A stretch of 5,564 nucleotides of DNA from the NCBI GenBank assembly GCA_009469685.1, contig SSTA01000001.1:1-5564 (forward strand). Reading direction: 5' to 3'. Position 1 is the stretch's first letter; each line of letters starts with the position of its first letter. The stretch comes from Azonexaceae bacterium (lineage in GTDB: Bacteria; Pseudomonadota; Gammaproteobacteria; Burkholderiales; Rhodocyclaceae). Positions 1 through 5,564 of this stretch are shown here, piece by piece. Under the pieces are notes generated by a model that saw nothing but the letters and a program-made list of their open reading frames with translations, did no database searches and was not told the origin of the DNA. The translations under genes were made by a program, and so were the position numbers.

Positions 1-194
1 GCCCAGTCAGCAGCGCGGAATCGTTGGACTTCCCTAAACTGGACCGTCTTGGCCAAGCAAGGAGCGCACCATGAGGAATCTATGATGGCGAAATGTTTTC
101 AACGAATTGAATACAAATGATTATTCCAGATGCGCCGGCGCATCTGCCTTGATACGCGGTCCGGCGAGTGTAAATAAAATCGACACTTCGTCCA
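1..194. other. left flank, no confirmed gene; possible end of an upstream plus-strand gene
   Basis: No complete gene is visible here. Two plus-strand frames enter open from the left edge. Frame 1 runs to a TGA at 118-120 and frame 3 runs to a TGA at 72-74. Either could be the last codons of a gene outside the window, and neither short tail is recognisable. An AAGGAG at 59-64 sits six bases before an ATG at 71, but that frame stops after four codons. Bases 91-125 and 171-180 are AT-rich compared with the rest of the window, which suits intergenic DNA. A perfect 20-base palindrome at 127-146 is listed separately. No tRNA-like fold was seen. Confidence 0.4.
127..146. repeat. perfect 20-base palindrome (possible bidirectional hairpin)
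   Basis: CAGATGCGCC is followed directly by its exact reverse complement GGCGCATCTG. It lies about 48 bases beyond the stop of the DUF2069 gene on the minus strand, and six bases beyond the frame-1 TGA at 118-120 on the plus strand. This suggests a transcript-end hairpin shared by converging units. Neither side has the T-run of a classical intrinsic terminator (CCTTG on the plus side, GAATAATC on the minus side). A protein-binding operator is the alternative. The symmetry is certain; the role is inferred. Confidence 0.6.
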
Positions 195-563
195 TCAGCG
201 CGTCTCGGGGGGCGCGGAGGACTCGCTAACGCGGGTCGCTCGGACCAGCAGGATGCTGAGGCCGAAAATGATAAGGCTGAGGGCGGTTTCAGCCATGGCG
301 AGGACGCGCGAGAGACCGTGGTCTACGGTCGCGCGAAAGATGCCTTCGGCGAAGTAGACGAGAATGAACAAGGTGAGCCATTTGTACGTATAGCGGCGGC
401 CGCGCAGGACGCCGAACAGGGGTGCGAGCAGGAGCGCAGCCTTGAGCACGAGCCAAGAGCCCCCCGGGCGCAGCGGTGCCAGCCACAGTTCCCAGGCCAG
501 GCAAAGGAGCGTGAGGGCGATCAGGCAGGTGCTAGCCGCGGTCTGAATACGGGCAGGGGTCAA
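195..563 (-). CDS. DUF2069 family small inner-membrane protein
   Basis: This is a 122-residue hydrophobic protein with four likely membrane segments, at about residues 12-30, 36-53, 61-77 and 88-107. The middle block, RRYTYKWLTLFILVYFAEG (residues 56-74), followed by RATVDHG, is the pattern I associate with DUF2069, an uncharacterised proteobacterial membrane family. No enzymatic or transport residues can be assigned. The gene begins with TTG at 563-561. That codon overlaps the TGA stop of the upstream wrbA-like gene (shared TTGA, 560-563), so the two are almost certainly one transcript and are probably translationally coupled. No Shine-Dalgarno is visible before the TTG, and no ATG lies near the N-terminus. 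The tail after residue 108 is polar. Family assignment is fairly confident; function is unknown. Confidence 0.85.
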   Translation of the reverse strand: MTPARIQTAASTCLIALTLLCLAWELWLAPLRPGGSWLVLKAALLLAPLFGVLRGRRYTYKWLTLFILVYFAEGIFRATVDHGLSRVLAMAETALSLIIFGLSILLVRATRVSESSAPPETR

Positions 564-1156
564 GGGAGCACCAGTCGACGGGCGATTTCGGCGAGTCGCC
601 TGCCTTGGGCGAAGGCCAAGCGAGATTCGCTTTCGGTGAGGGTCGGATTGCCGCTAGGACCGGCAACATGGCTGGGGCCGTAAGGAGTTCCTCCGGAGGT
701 CGTCGCGGTAACCTCGGGTTCGGTGTAGGGAAGGCCCGCAATCAGCATCCCGTGATGCAGCAAGGGAAGCATCAGGGCGAGCAGGGTCGTTTCGTTGCCG
801 CCATGGGCGCTTCCACTTGAGGTGAAGACGCAGGCCGGTTTTCCGACAAGCGTCCCGTTTTTCCAGGCGGCAAGGGAGCCGTCCCAGAAATGCTTCATCG
901 GAGCAGCCATGGCGCCGAAGCGCGTGGGACTACCTAGCGCCAGGCCGATACACTCTTCAAGGTCGCGTTCCTCGACGTAGGGAGGGCCGGAATCCGGGAT
1001 GGCTGGCTCGACCGCTATACAGACCGGCGAGACGCGCGGTACGGTACGCACTCTGGCCTGCAAGCCAGGAACAGAATCGATTCCGTTGGCGACCCTTTCT
1101 GCGAGCGCCCGCACGGACCCGCGATGGCTGTAGTAAAGAACTAGGATGTCGTACAT
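560..1156 (-). CDS. wrbA: WrbA-type NAD(P)H:quinone oxidoreductase (flavodoxin-like)
   Basis: WrbA-family proteins are cytoplasmic FMN enzymes that reduce quinones by two electrons using NAD(P)H, avoiding semiquinone radicals. At 198 residues this protein matches the usual family length. An N-terminal beta strand leads into the FMN phosphate loop S10-H-R-G-S14. The family block G75-SPTRFG-81 is followed by M87-K-H-F-W-D92, W98, GKPACVFTSSGSAHGG (105-120) and the LHHGM segment (133-137), with GGTPYG further on. All are expected FMN- and quinone-site elements. The start is ATG at 1156-1154, in the expected place before the first beta strand, though no good Shine-Dalgarno precedes it. It leads a two-gene unit with the DUF2069 gene and is divergent from yihY. 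The phosphate loop differs from Escherichia coli WrbA (SHRGS rather than SMYGH), so it may be a paralogous subfamily. Confidence 0.93.
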   Translation of the reverse strand: MYDILVLYYSHRGSVRALAERVANGIDSVPGLQARVRTVPRVSPVCIAVEPAIPDSGPPYVEERDLEECIGLALGSPTRFGAMAAPMKHFWDGSLAAWKNGTLVGKPACVFTSSGSAHGGNETTLLALMLPLLHHGMLIAGLPYTEPEVTATTSGGTPYGPSHVAGPSGNPTLTESESRLAFAQGRRLAEIARRLVLP

Positions 1157-1270
1157 GGTGGACTATTATCGTGCCTGAATTGTCATCAACCGCCTTATGG
1201 AGGCCGGAGAACCGTGAATACCGTTGCGCCGGTCAGTGAAACCCCTGGTTCCGAGGGCTCGTCGGTTGGG

Positions 1271-1290
1271 TGGATTTCCGGCGGAATCCA
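1271..1290. repeat. dyad TGGATT-N8-AATCCA in the wrbA/yihY intergenic region
   Basis: Six-base arms at 1271-1276 and 1285-1290 are exact reverse complements. Continuing inward adds a T-G wobble and a C-G pair, giving an 8-pair stem closed by four bases. The dyad lies 15 bases before the yihY ATG. It could be a repressor operator for the divergent pair, or a hairpin in the yihY leader that limits access to its weak ribosome site. I do not recognise it as the site of a known regulator. Confidence 0.5.
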
Positions 1291-1305
1291 GGATTATAGG
1301 GTGCT

Positions 1306-2133
1306 ATGAGCCGCCGTTCGGGAGCCTCGAGCGGGCCAGGGCGTGCGCTGATGGAGATCGCGTCGCGCTTCCGCACGGAAAACATGTTTCAAACCAGTGC
1401 GGCTCTGGCCTTCACGACGCTGCTGGCGCTGGTTCCGTTGCTCACCCTGGTGGTGTCCCTGGCATCGGTCATCCCCTACTTTGACACCCTCATCGCCCGG
1501 GTCGATGTGCTTCTGACCGAGACCTTGTTGCCGACGGGGGCCAGCGGAACGATCGTCAAGCATCTCGGCAGTTTCGCGGGAAAGGCTCGCAAACTGACCA
1601 TCCCGGGTCTCGCGGTGCTTGGCGTGACGGCCATCCTGCTCCTGATGACCATCGAACGGGCCTTCAATCACGTCTGGCGGGTGAAGCCGCGCCCCCTTCT
1701 TGCCCGCGTGAGGCTTTATGCCTTCGTCGTTGCGGTCTGGCCGTTCGTGCTCGGGGCCATCGCGGCGGTCATATCTCTGGCGGTGACGGCATCCCTGGGA
1801 TTCTTTGCCGAGCCGCCCTGGGTGCGCGTCCTGCTCCTCAAGACGCTGTCCTTGGGCCTGCTGGGACTCTTTTTCGCCTTTCTGTACTACGCGGTTCCCA
1901 ATGCGTCGGTATCGCGCCGCGCGGCAGCGTTGGGAGGAGTCTTTGCCACCCTGGCCTTTGCCGCCATGCAAAGGGCTTTCGAGGCGTATCTCAGTGGTTT
2001 TGCCAGTTTCAAAAATATTTACGGCACTTTTGCGACCGTTCCGGTGTTTCTGGTCTGGCTCCAACTGTCCTGGGCGGTCATCCTGCTGGGAGGATTGATC
2101 GCCTCTACAACCTTTCGTCAGGCCGCACGGTGA
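1306..2133 (+). CDS. yihY: YihY/BrkB (UPF0761) family inner-membrane protein
   Basis: This is a 275-residue integral membrane protein close to the size of Escherichia coli YihY. It has about six hydrophobic segments, at roughly residues 31-57, 92-115, 135-160, 173-198, 205-225 and 245-266. Family landmarks are the N-terminal TSAALAFTTLLALVPLLTL (about 30-48), the ERAFNHVWRV stretch after the second segment, YYAVPNA before the fifth, and the C-terminal YGTFATVPVFLVWLQLSW motif. The family was once called ribonuclease BN, but that activity belongs to another protein. Its real function is unsettled. The chosen ATG has only a weak AGGGTG close by; a second ATG at 1351 (residue 16) is a possible alternative. 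The gene diverges from wrbA, and its last 29 bases overlap the end of the convergent PilZ gene. No terminator separates them. Confidence 0.92.
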   Translation: MSRRSGASSGPGRALMEIASRFRTENMFQTSAALAFTTLLALVPLLTLVVSLASVIPYFDTLIARVDVLLTETLLPTGASGTIVKHLGSFAGKARKLTIPGLAVLGVTAILLLMTIERAFNHVWRVKPRPLLARVRLYAFVVAVWPFVLGAIAAVISLAVTASLGFFAEPPWVRVLLLKTLSLGLLGLFFAFLYYAVPNASVSRRAAALGGVFATLAFAAMQRAFEAYLSGFASFKNIYGTFATVPVFLVWLQLSWAVILLGGLIASTTFRQAAR

Positions 2134-3616
2134 ACATCTCGACGCTGGAGGTCTGCTCGTTGACCTCCATGGCACGATATTCGCGTATTTCGAAATTGCC
2201 CGTCTCCACGAGAACGATCAATTTCTGATCGCGGTCGGTCACTGTACCGACGGGGACGATCAGCGCCGGGAGTGGGCGCAGGGGCGGGAGTTTGGGCAGC
2301 AGGAGCGCTTCGCGCTTGCCTTGGCGGTCGCTATCGTGGGGGGCGGCGATTTGGGCAGGCATTCCCCGTGGCGATAGCACCTGCAGACCAATTTCGATGT
2401 GGGCCGGATTTTCGGAGATCGCCCAGCGGACGATGCAGATGTGCCAAGGACCGTGGTCGGTGTCGATATGGCCCTCGTGAGGGTGCACGGCAACCACGTC
2501 GCCGACTCGCAGGCGCTCGGTCGGACCGCTGACATGCATCATGGAGTAGCCATCGGGGCTCTCGTTGATGACCATCCACTCGCTGGTCGTCGGCGGCTGT
2601 TCGGGGTGGCGAAGCAATTGCCACAGGCGGTCCAGGCCGTTGCAGAGATCGGCGCGGTACGACTGGCGGCGTCGTGAGAACTTGCGCTTGGCCGGGTGGC
2701 CCCAAAGGGCGCACAGGCGTTGAAGCACGCCTTGTCCGGCCGAGGTGCCGGCAAACGGGGGGAGGCCCAACTCGGAAATCGTGGCGCCCCGGCGCAGCGC
2801 AGCGAGATGATCGGCGGCGCTCTGGGCAAGAGTATCGCAAGTGAAATAGTAGATTTCCGACTCGGGCGGCGGGGACCTCCGGGTCAAGGCCTGGGCAGGG
2901 AGATCCTTGGTTGGATCGATCCAGAATATCGCTTCGCCTGCCGGGGGAGCCTCGATCCGGATATCGACCGCTTTGGCGGAACTGTCGAGGTAGCTCGAAA
3001 TGAACTCAAGTTCGCGGGAAGTGAACGAAGCAGGCTGAGCCGCAGCAACCAGCATCGTCGAGACGTAGAGTTGGGCAATACGGCGTTCCTCCCCGCCGGC
3101 AGCCTGATCCGAAGAACCCAGACGGCGAGAATTGCGGTAGCAGCTGTGTAGCTGCAGCCAGATTCCGGGGGCTGGCGGCGATGCGACAAGGAAACCAATT
3201 CCCAGATGCCATGCCAGGCAATGCATGATCCGGCGCAGGGTGATCTGCGGTGAGCGCGGCCGATTCCCCACATCATTGTCTGCCGGCATGGACAGCGTGG
3301 CGAGATAGTCTTGGCCAAGTACCTCCAGCAGTTCCTGCAAACTCCTGACAGCTTGCCGCAAGCGCCGGGGGATGGGCAAGGACATTTCATGCAGCCCGGG
3401 AAACTGGGCGAGGGTCATGTGTACCGCATGGCTGTACAGCAAATCCAGTACCTTGAGTCGCTGGCTTACCCCCACCTTGGTGCCGCGGAGGCTCTGCAAC
3501 TGGGCCAGCAGCCCTTCGACATCGTCCAGGCTGGTACGGCCATGGGCCATCGCCAGCCATTCCAGAATGGCCTTGACGTTCTTTTCGGCGAGATCGCGAG
3601 AGGGATCGGCGGACAT
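2105..3616 (-). CDS. PilZ-domain protein with long uncharacterised N-terminal region; probable cyclic-di-GMP receptor
   Basis: This is a 503-residue soluble protein with no signal peptide or membrane segment. Residues 1 to about 300 are largely helical, with leucine-rich heptad-like stretches, and match no domain I can name. The C-terminal part carries the PilZ signature: R317-QSY-R321, then N351-E-S-P-D-G356. These are the residues that hold cyclic di-GMP in PilZ proteins. Barrel-like strands follow (LRVGDVVAVHP, WHICIVRWAI, IEIGLQVLSP). A further tail of about 80 residues has a second beta-rich segment (LIVPVGTV, LIVLVETGNFEI). The start is uncertain. The frame is open to an ATG at 3673, giving 522 residues. 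I prefer the ATG at 3616-3614 because the 19 codons between are AT-ending, unlike the rest, and the sequence from MSADPSRDL looks like a natural beginning. Neither ATG has a clear Shine-Dalgarno. It is divergent from rpsP and convergent with yihY. Ligand binding is inferred. Confidence 0.88.
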   Translation of the reverse strand: MSADPSRDLAEKNVKAILEWLAMAHGRTSLDDVEGLLAQLQSLRGTKVGVSQRLKVLDLLYSHAVHMTLAQFPGLHEMSLPIPRRLRQAVRSLQELLEVLGQDYLATLSMPADNDVGNRPRSPQITLRRIMHCLAWHLGIGFLVASPPAPGIWLQLHSCYRNSRRLGSSDQAAGGEERRIAQLYVSTMLVAAAQPASFTSRELEFISSYLDSSAKAVDIRIEAPPAGEAIFWIDPTKDLPAQALTRRSPPPESEIYYFTCDTLAQSAADHLAALRRGATISELGLPPFAGTSAGQGVLQRLCALWGHPAKRKFSRRRQSYRADLCNGLDRLWQLLRHPEQPPTTSEWMVINESPDGYSMMHVSGPTERLRVGDVVAVHPHEGHIDTDHGPWHICIVRWAISENPAHIEIGLQVLSPRGMPAQIAAPHDSDRQGKREALLLPKLPPLRPLPALIVPVGTVTDRDQKLIVLVETGNFEIREYRAMEVNEQTSSVEMFTVRPDERL

Positions 3617-3698
3617 GGCGACGATAGAGGATGAGAACCTAGGAGAATAAACAATTCCGAAGGATTTCTCCATCGGACGAAGGTCAGAGGCCAGAACC

Positions 3699-3738
3699 GC
3701 TCCGCAGGGCCATCCGCTGGCAGGATGGGCAGCGGAGT
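3699..3738. repeat. long imperfect inverted repeat between the PilZ gene and rpsP
   Basis: The outer arms GCTCCGC (3699-3705) and GCGGAGT (3732-3738) pair with one G-U. After a small asymmetric internal loop, CCATCC (3710-3715) pairs with GGATGG (3723-3728) around a seven-base loop. No T-run follows on either strand, and no gene ends here, so it is not an ordinary terminator. It lies upstream of the rpsP promoter and within or upstream of the PilZ gene's leader. A regulatory hairpin or protein-binding site is possible. Confidence 0.5.
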
Positions 3739-3753
3739 AAAACGGGGAACGGC

Positions 3754-3781
3754 TTGTTTTTGTTCGACTAAGCGCTATAAT
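3754..3781 (+). promoter_or_regulatory. sigma-70-type promoter of the rpsP operon
   Basis: A perfect TATAAT (3776-3781) is preceded, across 16 bases, by TTGTTT (3754-3759) as the -35 element. Transcription would begin near 3788, giving a leader of about 29 bases before the rpsP ATG. The leader is A-rich with no strong Shine-Dalgarno. The position, directly before a highly expressed ribosomal operon, supports the call. It was read by eye, not mapped. Confidence 0.8.
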
Positions 3782-3816
3782 CTAACGTTTTTCCTGAAAC
3801 GAAAGAAAGAATTTTC

Positions 3817-4071
3817 ATGGTTGTTATCCGTCTTGCCCGTGGCGGCGCCAAGAAGCGTCCCTTCTACAATATGGTCGTGACCGACTCCCGGAACCGCCGC
3901 GATGGCCGTTTCGTCGAACGCATCGGGTACTATAACCCCGTCGCCGCCGATCACGAGGAAGGTCTGCGCGTGGCCATGGATCGTCTGACCTACTGGCAAC
4001 AACAGGGCGCACAACTGTCCCCGACCGCAGCCCGTCTGGTCAAGCAGTACGCCGCCAAGCAGGCTGCTTAA
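3817..4071 (+). CDS. rpsP: 30S ribosomal protein S16
   Basis: S16 is a small-subunit protein that binds 16S rRNA and is needed for 30S assembly. The 84-residue product has the family length and starts with the diagnostic [20 protein letters not shown]. This is followed by the [19 protein letters not shown] block (residues 23-41) and a C-terminal helix from about residue 51 containing [19 protein letters not shown]. The ATG is fixed by the family N-terminus. It is preceded by the purine-rich GAAAGAAAGA rather than a GGAGG-type site, so initiation may rely on the unstructured A-rich leader and protein S1. It is the first gene of the rpsP-rimM-trmD-rplS operon and lies about 36 bases after a strong -10 element. 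Codon use is typical of a well-expressed gene. Confidence 0.98.
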   Translation: MVVIRLARGGAKKRPFYNMVVTDSRNRRDGRFVERIGYYNPVAADHEEGLRVAMDRLTYWQQQGAQLSPTAARLVKQYAAKQAA

Positions 4072-4077
4072 GCCAGT

Positions 4078-4596
4078 TTGGACTTGTCGGGCAGCGAAAT
4101 CGTCGTCCTGGGGCGGCTCACCGACCCCTATGGTATTCGCGGCTGGATTCGGGTGCATCCCTACGGTGATGACCCGTTGGCCTGGCGGGCCATGTCGGCC
4201 TGGTGGATAGGCAAGGAAGGCGGCCCGTGGCGGGAAGTCGGGCTCCAGGGGCTGAAACTGCACGGTGACGGCGTGGTGGCGCTCCTGGATGGAGTGGCCG
4301 ATCGAACCCGAGCCGAGGCGTTGTCGGGAATGCTGGTGGGAGCGCCCCGCGAGGCGTTGCCGGCCACCGGCGAAGATGAGTATTACTGGACCGACTTGAT
4401 CGGCCTGGAAGTGGTGAATGCTGCGGGCGAGCGGCTCGGCCAAGTGGCCGGACTGATCGAAACCGGCGCCAACGACGTGCTGCGGGTCGCTGCGGCGGAT
4501 GGGACGGAGCATCTGCTTCCCTTCGTCGAGTCGGTGGTGCTGGCCGTGGAGAAGGAATCCGGAGTCATCCGGGTGGAGTGGGGGAGCGACTGGTGA
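4078..4596 (+). CDS. rimM: ribosome maturation factor RimM (16S rRNA processing protein)
   Basis: RimM binds the 30S head region near S19 and assists late 30S assembly and 16S rRNA processing in the cytoplasm. The 172-residue protein shows the N-terminal RimM barrel signature [18 protein letters not shown] (residues 9-26). The PRC-type barrel follows, from [15 protein letters not shown] (99-113) through GANDVLRV to [10 protein letters not shown]. Tyr102-Tyr103 correspond to the tyrosine pair known to matter for 30S binding. The frame is the same as rpsP and is closed by that gene's TAA at 4069-4071. The first possible start is therefore TTG at 4078, six bases after the stop; a second TTG follows at 4084. 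No ATG or GTG fits, and no Shine-Dalgarno is visible, which suggests re-initiation by ribosomes finishing rpsP. The stop overlaps the trmD start. Confidence 0.96.
   Translation: MDLSGSEIVVLGRLTDPYGIRGWIRVHPYGDDPLAWRAMSAWWIGKEGGPWREVGLQGLKLHGDGVVALLDGVADRTRAEALSGMLVGAPREALPATGEDEYYWTDLIGLEVVNAAGERLGQVAGLIETGANDVLRVAAADGTEHLLPFVESVVLAVEKESGVIRVEWGSDW
4580..4586 (+). promoter_or_regulatory. ribosome binding site that decides the trmD start
   Basis: GGGGGAG ends six bases before the GTG at 4593. This supports that codon over the upstream in-frame GTG at 4578, which would add five residues and lacks such a site. Confidence 0.75.
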
Positions 4597-5378
4597 GTCG
4601 CGAGCAGGGACCGGCGCTCCGGTTCGACTGCGTGACACTCTTCCCCGAGATGTTTGCGGCGGTGACTGAGTGCGGGATTACGCGCCGGGCGCTGGAAGAA
4701 GGACGCTGGGAGTGGCAGGGCTGGAATCCGCGGGATTTCGCCGAAAACGCCTGGCGTCGGGTGGATGATCGCCCCTTCGGTGGCGGGCCGGGCATGGTGA
4801 TGCAGGCCGGGCCACTGGAGAAGGCGATCGTGGCCGCCAAGGCAGCACAGCGGGAGGCAGGGCTGGCGAGGAGCCGGGTCATCTACCTCTCGCCCCAGGG
4901 CGCGCCCCTGACCCATGAACGGGTGATGGCGCTGGCGGCTGGGGAAGAAGGCCTGATTTTGCTGTGCGGCCGCTACGAAGGGGTGGACGAGCGTCTGATC
5001 GAGCGCTGCGTCGATGAAGAAATTTCGATCGGAGATTTTGTACTTTCCGGTGGCGAGTTGCCGGCGATGGCGTTGATCGACGCCGTCGTCCGCCAGTTGC
5101 CGGGGGTGCTGGGCGATGCCGCTTCGGCGGTGGAAGATTCGTTCGTGACGGGCCTCCTGGACTGCCCGCACTACACGAGGCCCGAGGTGTATGAAGGACA
5201 AGGGGTGCCGGAAGTCTTGCTCTCCGGCGACCACAAGCGAATTCGTCGCTGGCGACTGAAGCAGTTGCTGGCGCGGACCCGGGAGCGCCGCCCGGAACTG
5301 TTGGCGCACCGCGCGTGGAGCGCGGAAGAAACGCAACTCCTCACGGAGCTATCCGGAGAGGAGCAATGCGGTGAGTAG
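4593..5378 (+). CDS. trmD: tRNA (guanine-N1-)-methyltransferase TrmD
   Basis: TrmD transfers a methyl group from S-adenosylmethionine to N1 of G37 in tRNAs with a G at position 36, preventing +1 frameshifts. It acts as a homodimeric SPOUT enzyme with a trefoil knot. The 261-residue protein has the full set of blocks: [11 protein letters not shown] (11-21), NPRDF (45-49), [14 protein letters not shown] (57-70), [11 protein letters not shown] (96-106), the knot [14 protein letters not shown] (124-137) and [15 protein letters not shown] (145-159). Then follow R167 and D182, equivalent to the catalytic Arg154 and Asp169 of characterised TrmD, and [12 protein letters not shown] with the C-terminal tRNA-binding helices. 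The chosen GTG overlaps the rimM TGA by four bases (GTGA, 4593-4596). It has a good Shine-Dalgarno and places [11 protein letters not shown] close to the N-terminus, as usual. A GTG at 4578 would add five residues. Nothing is missing or unusual. Confidence 0.98.
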   Translation: MSREQGPALRFDCVTLFPEMFAAVTECGITRRALEEGRWEWQGWNPRDFAENAWRRVDDRPFGGGPGMVMQAGPLEKAIVAAKAAQREAGLARSRVIYLSPQGAPLTHERVMALAAGEEGLILLCGRYEGVDERLIERCVDEEISIGDFVLSGGELPAMALIDAVVRQLPGVLGDAASAVEDSFVTGLLDCPHYTRPEVYEGQGVPEVLLSGDHKRIRRWRLKQLLARTRERRPELLAHRAWSAEETQLLTELSGEEQCGE

Positions 5379-5392
5379 ACGTTTATAACTTG

Positions 5393-5397
5393 AAGGA
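5393..5397 (+). promoter_or_regulatory. ribosome binding site of rplS
   Basis: AAGGA lies six bases before the rplS ATG at 5404, in the 25-base gap after trmD. It is a clearer site than those before rpsP or rimM, which fits independent, high-level initiation of L19. Confidence 0.75.
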
Positions 5398-5403
5398 TCT
5401 CAC

Positions 5404-5564
5404 ATGAACCTGATTCAACAACTGGAACAAGAAGAAATCGCCCGCCTGGGCAAGACCATTCCCGCATTCGCCCCCGGCGACACCGTCGTCGTCCAGGTGA
5501 AAGTCAAGGAAGGCAACCGCGAGCGTCTGCAGGCCTACGAAGGCGTCGTCATCGGCAAGCGCAA
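5404..5564 (+). CDS. rplS: 50S ribosomal protein L19 (partial, cut by right edge)
   Basis: L19 is a large-subunit protein at the 30S-50S interface. The first 53 codons are present and match the family N-terminus: an initial helix [15 protein letters not shown], then [35 protein letters not shown]. The basic barrel segment with GDTV, KEGxRER and EGVVI is diagnostic. The family is usually about 115-130 residues, so roughly the second half lies beyond the window. It is the fourth gene of the rpsP operon, 25 bases after trmD, with its own AAGGA ribosome site and an ATG start. The reading frame is intact up to the edge. Confidence 0.97.
   Translation, partial: MNLIQQLEQEEIARLGKTIPAFAPGDTVVVQVKVKEGNRERLQAYEGVVIGKR

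Noticed and set aside
167..187. AGTGT/ACACT inverted repeat beyond the DUF2069 stop as a terminator
   Set aside because: Only five pairs around an 11-base AT-rich loop and no T-run after the stem. Not convincing.
1157..1193. Possible minus-strand wrbA promoter with GATAAT at 1170-1165
   Set aside because: No acceptable -35 element lies 16-18 bases upstream (GCGGTT at best), and the start of transcription would fall almost on the ATG. Too weak to annotate.
1266..1300. Possible yihY promoter using TTGGGT at 1266-1271 and a TTATAG-like -10
   Set aside because: The spacing to any -10-like hexamer is about 22 bases, outside the normal range.
1294..2175. A 293-codon minus-strand open frame across yihY
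   Set aside because: It is antisense to a clear membrane-protein gene, its product is low-complexity and rich in Gln, Arg and Gly with no recognisable domain, and it is explained by high-GC third-position bias.
4578..4592. Upstream GTG start for trmD
   Set aside because: It has no good ribosome site and adds five residues not expected in the family. The GTG at 4593 has a well-placed GGGGGAG and the usual four-base overlap with rimM.
3775..4638. A 287-codon minus-strand open frame across rpsP and rimM
   Set aside because: It covers the rpsP promoter and two conserved genes on the other strand, and its product has no recognisable features.
4383..5336. A 317-codon minus-strand open frame across rimM and trmD
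   Set aside because: It lies opposite well-conserved genes and its product resembles no family. Long antisense frames are expected at this base composition.

Overview
The window is GC-rich chromosomal DNA with strong G/C bias at third codon positions. It most likely comes from a betaproteobacterium. The protein sequences look like the Rhodocyclales/Nitrosomonadales side, but that is judged by eye and not searched. It holds eight genes, one cut by the right edge, and almost no free space: the longest gene-free stretch is the left 194 bases.

Left part: a two-gene minus-strand unit codes for a WrbA-type flavodoxin-like quinone reductase and, with a 4-base TTGA stop/start overlap, a small DUF2069 membrane protein. 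A YihY/BrkB-family inner-membrane protein runs the other way across a 149-base divergent intergenic region, which carries a neat dyad just before the yihY start. yihY then runs tail-to-tail into the next gene, and the two coding sequences overlap by 29 bases.

Middle: a large minus-strand gene codes for a protein of about 503 residues. Its C-terminal third carries a complete PilZ signature (RxxxR followed by NxSxxG), so it is probably a cyclic-di-GMP receptor. Its long helical N-terminal part is unassigned. Between this gene and the next lie a strong imperfect inverted repeat and a clear sigma-70-type promoter.

Right part: the classical rpsP-rimM-trmD-rplS operon (30S protein S16, 16S maturation factor RimM, tRNA m1G37 methyltransferase, 50S protein L19). 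The two ribosomal proteins start with ATG. The two low-abundance maturation enzymes start with TTG (no visible Shine-Dalgarno) and GTG (4-base overlap), which fits their known lower expression.

No mobile element, CRISPR array, tRNA or rRNA gene is visible, and I found no undescribed multi-gene system. The items most worth a second look are the PilZ protein's N-terminal region, three unexplained inverted repeats (127-146, 1271-1290, 3699-3738), the overlapping convergent gene ends and the unusual rimM start.
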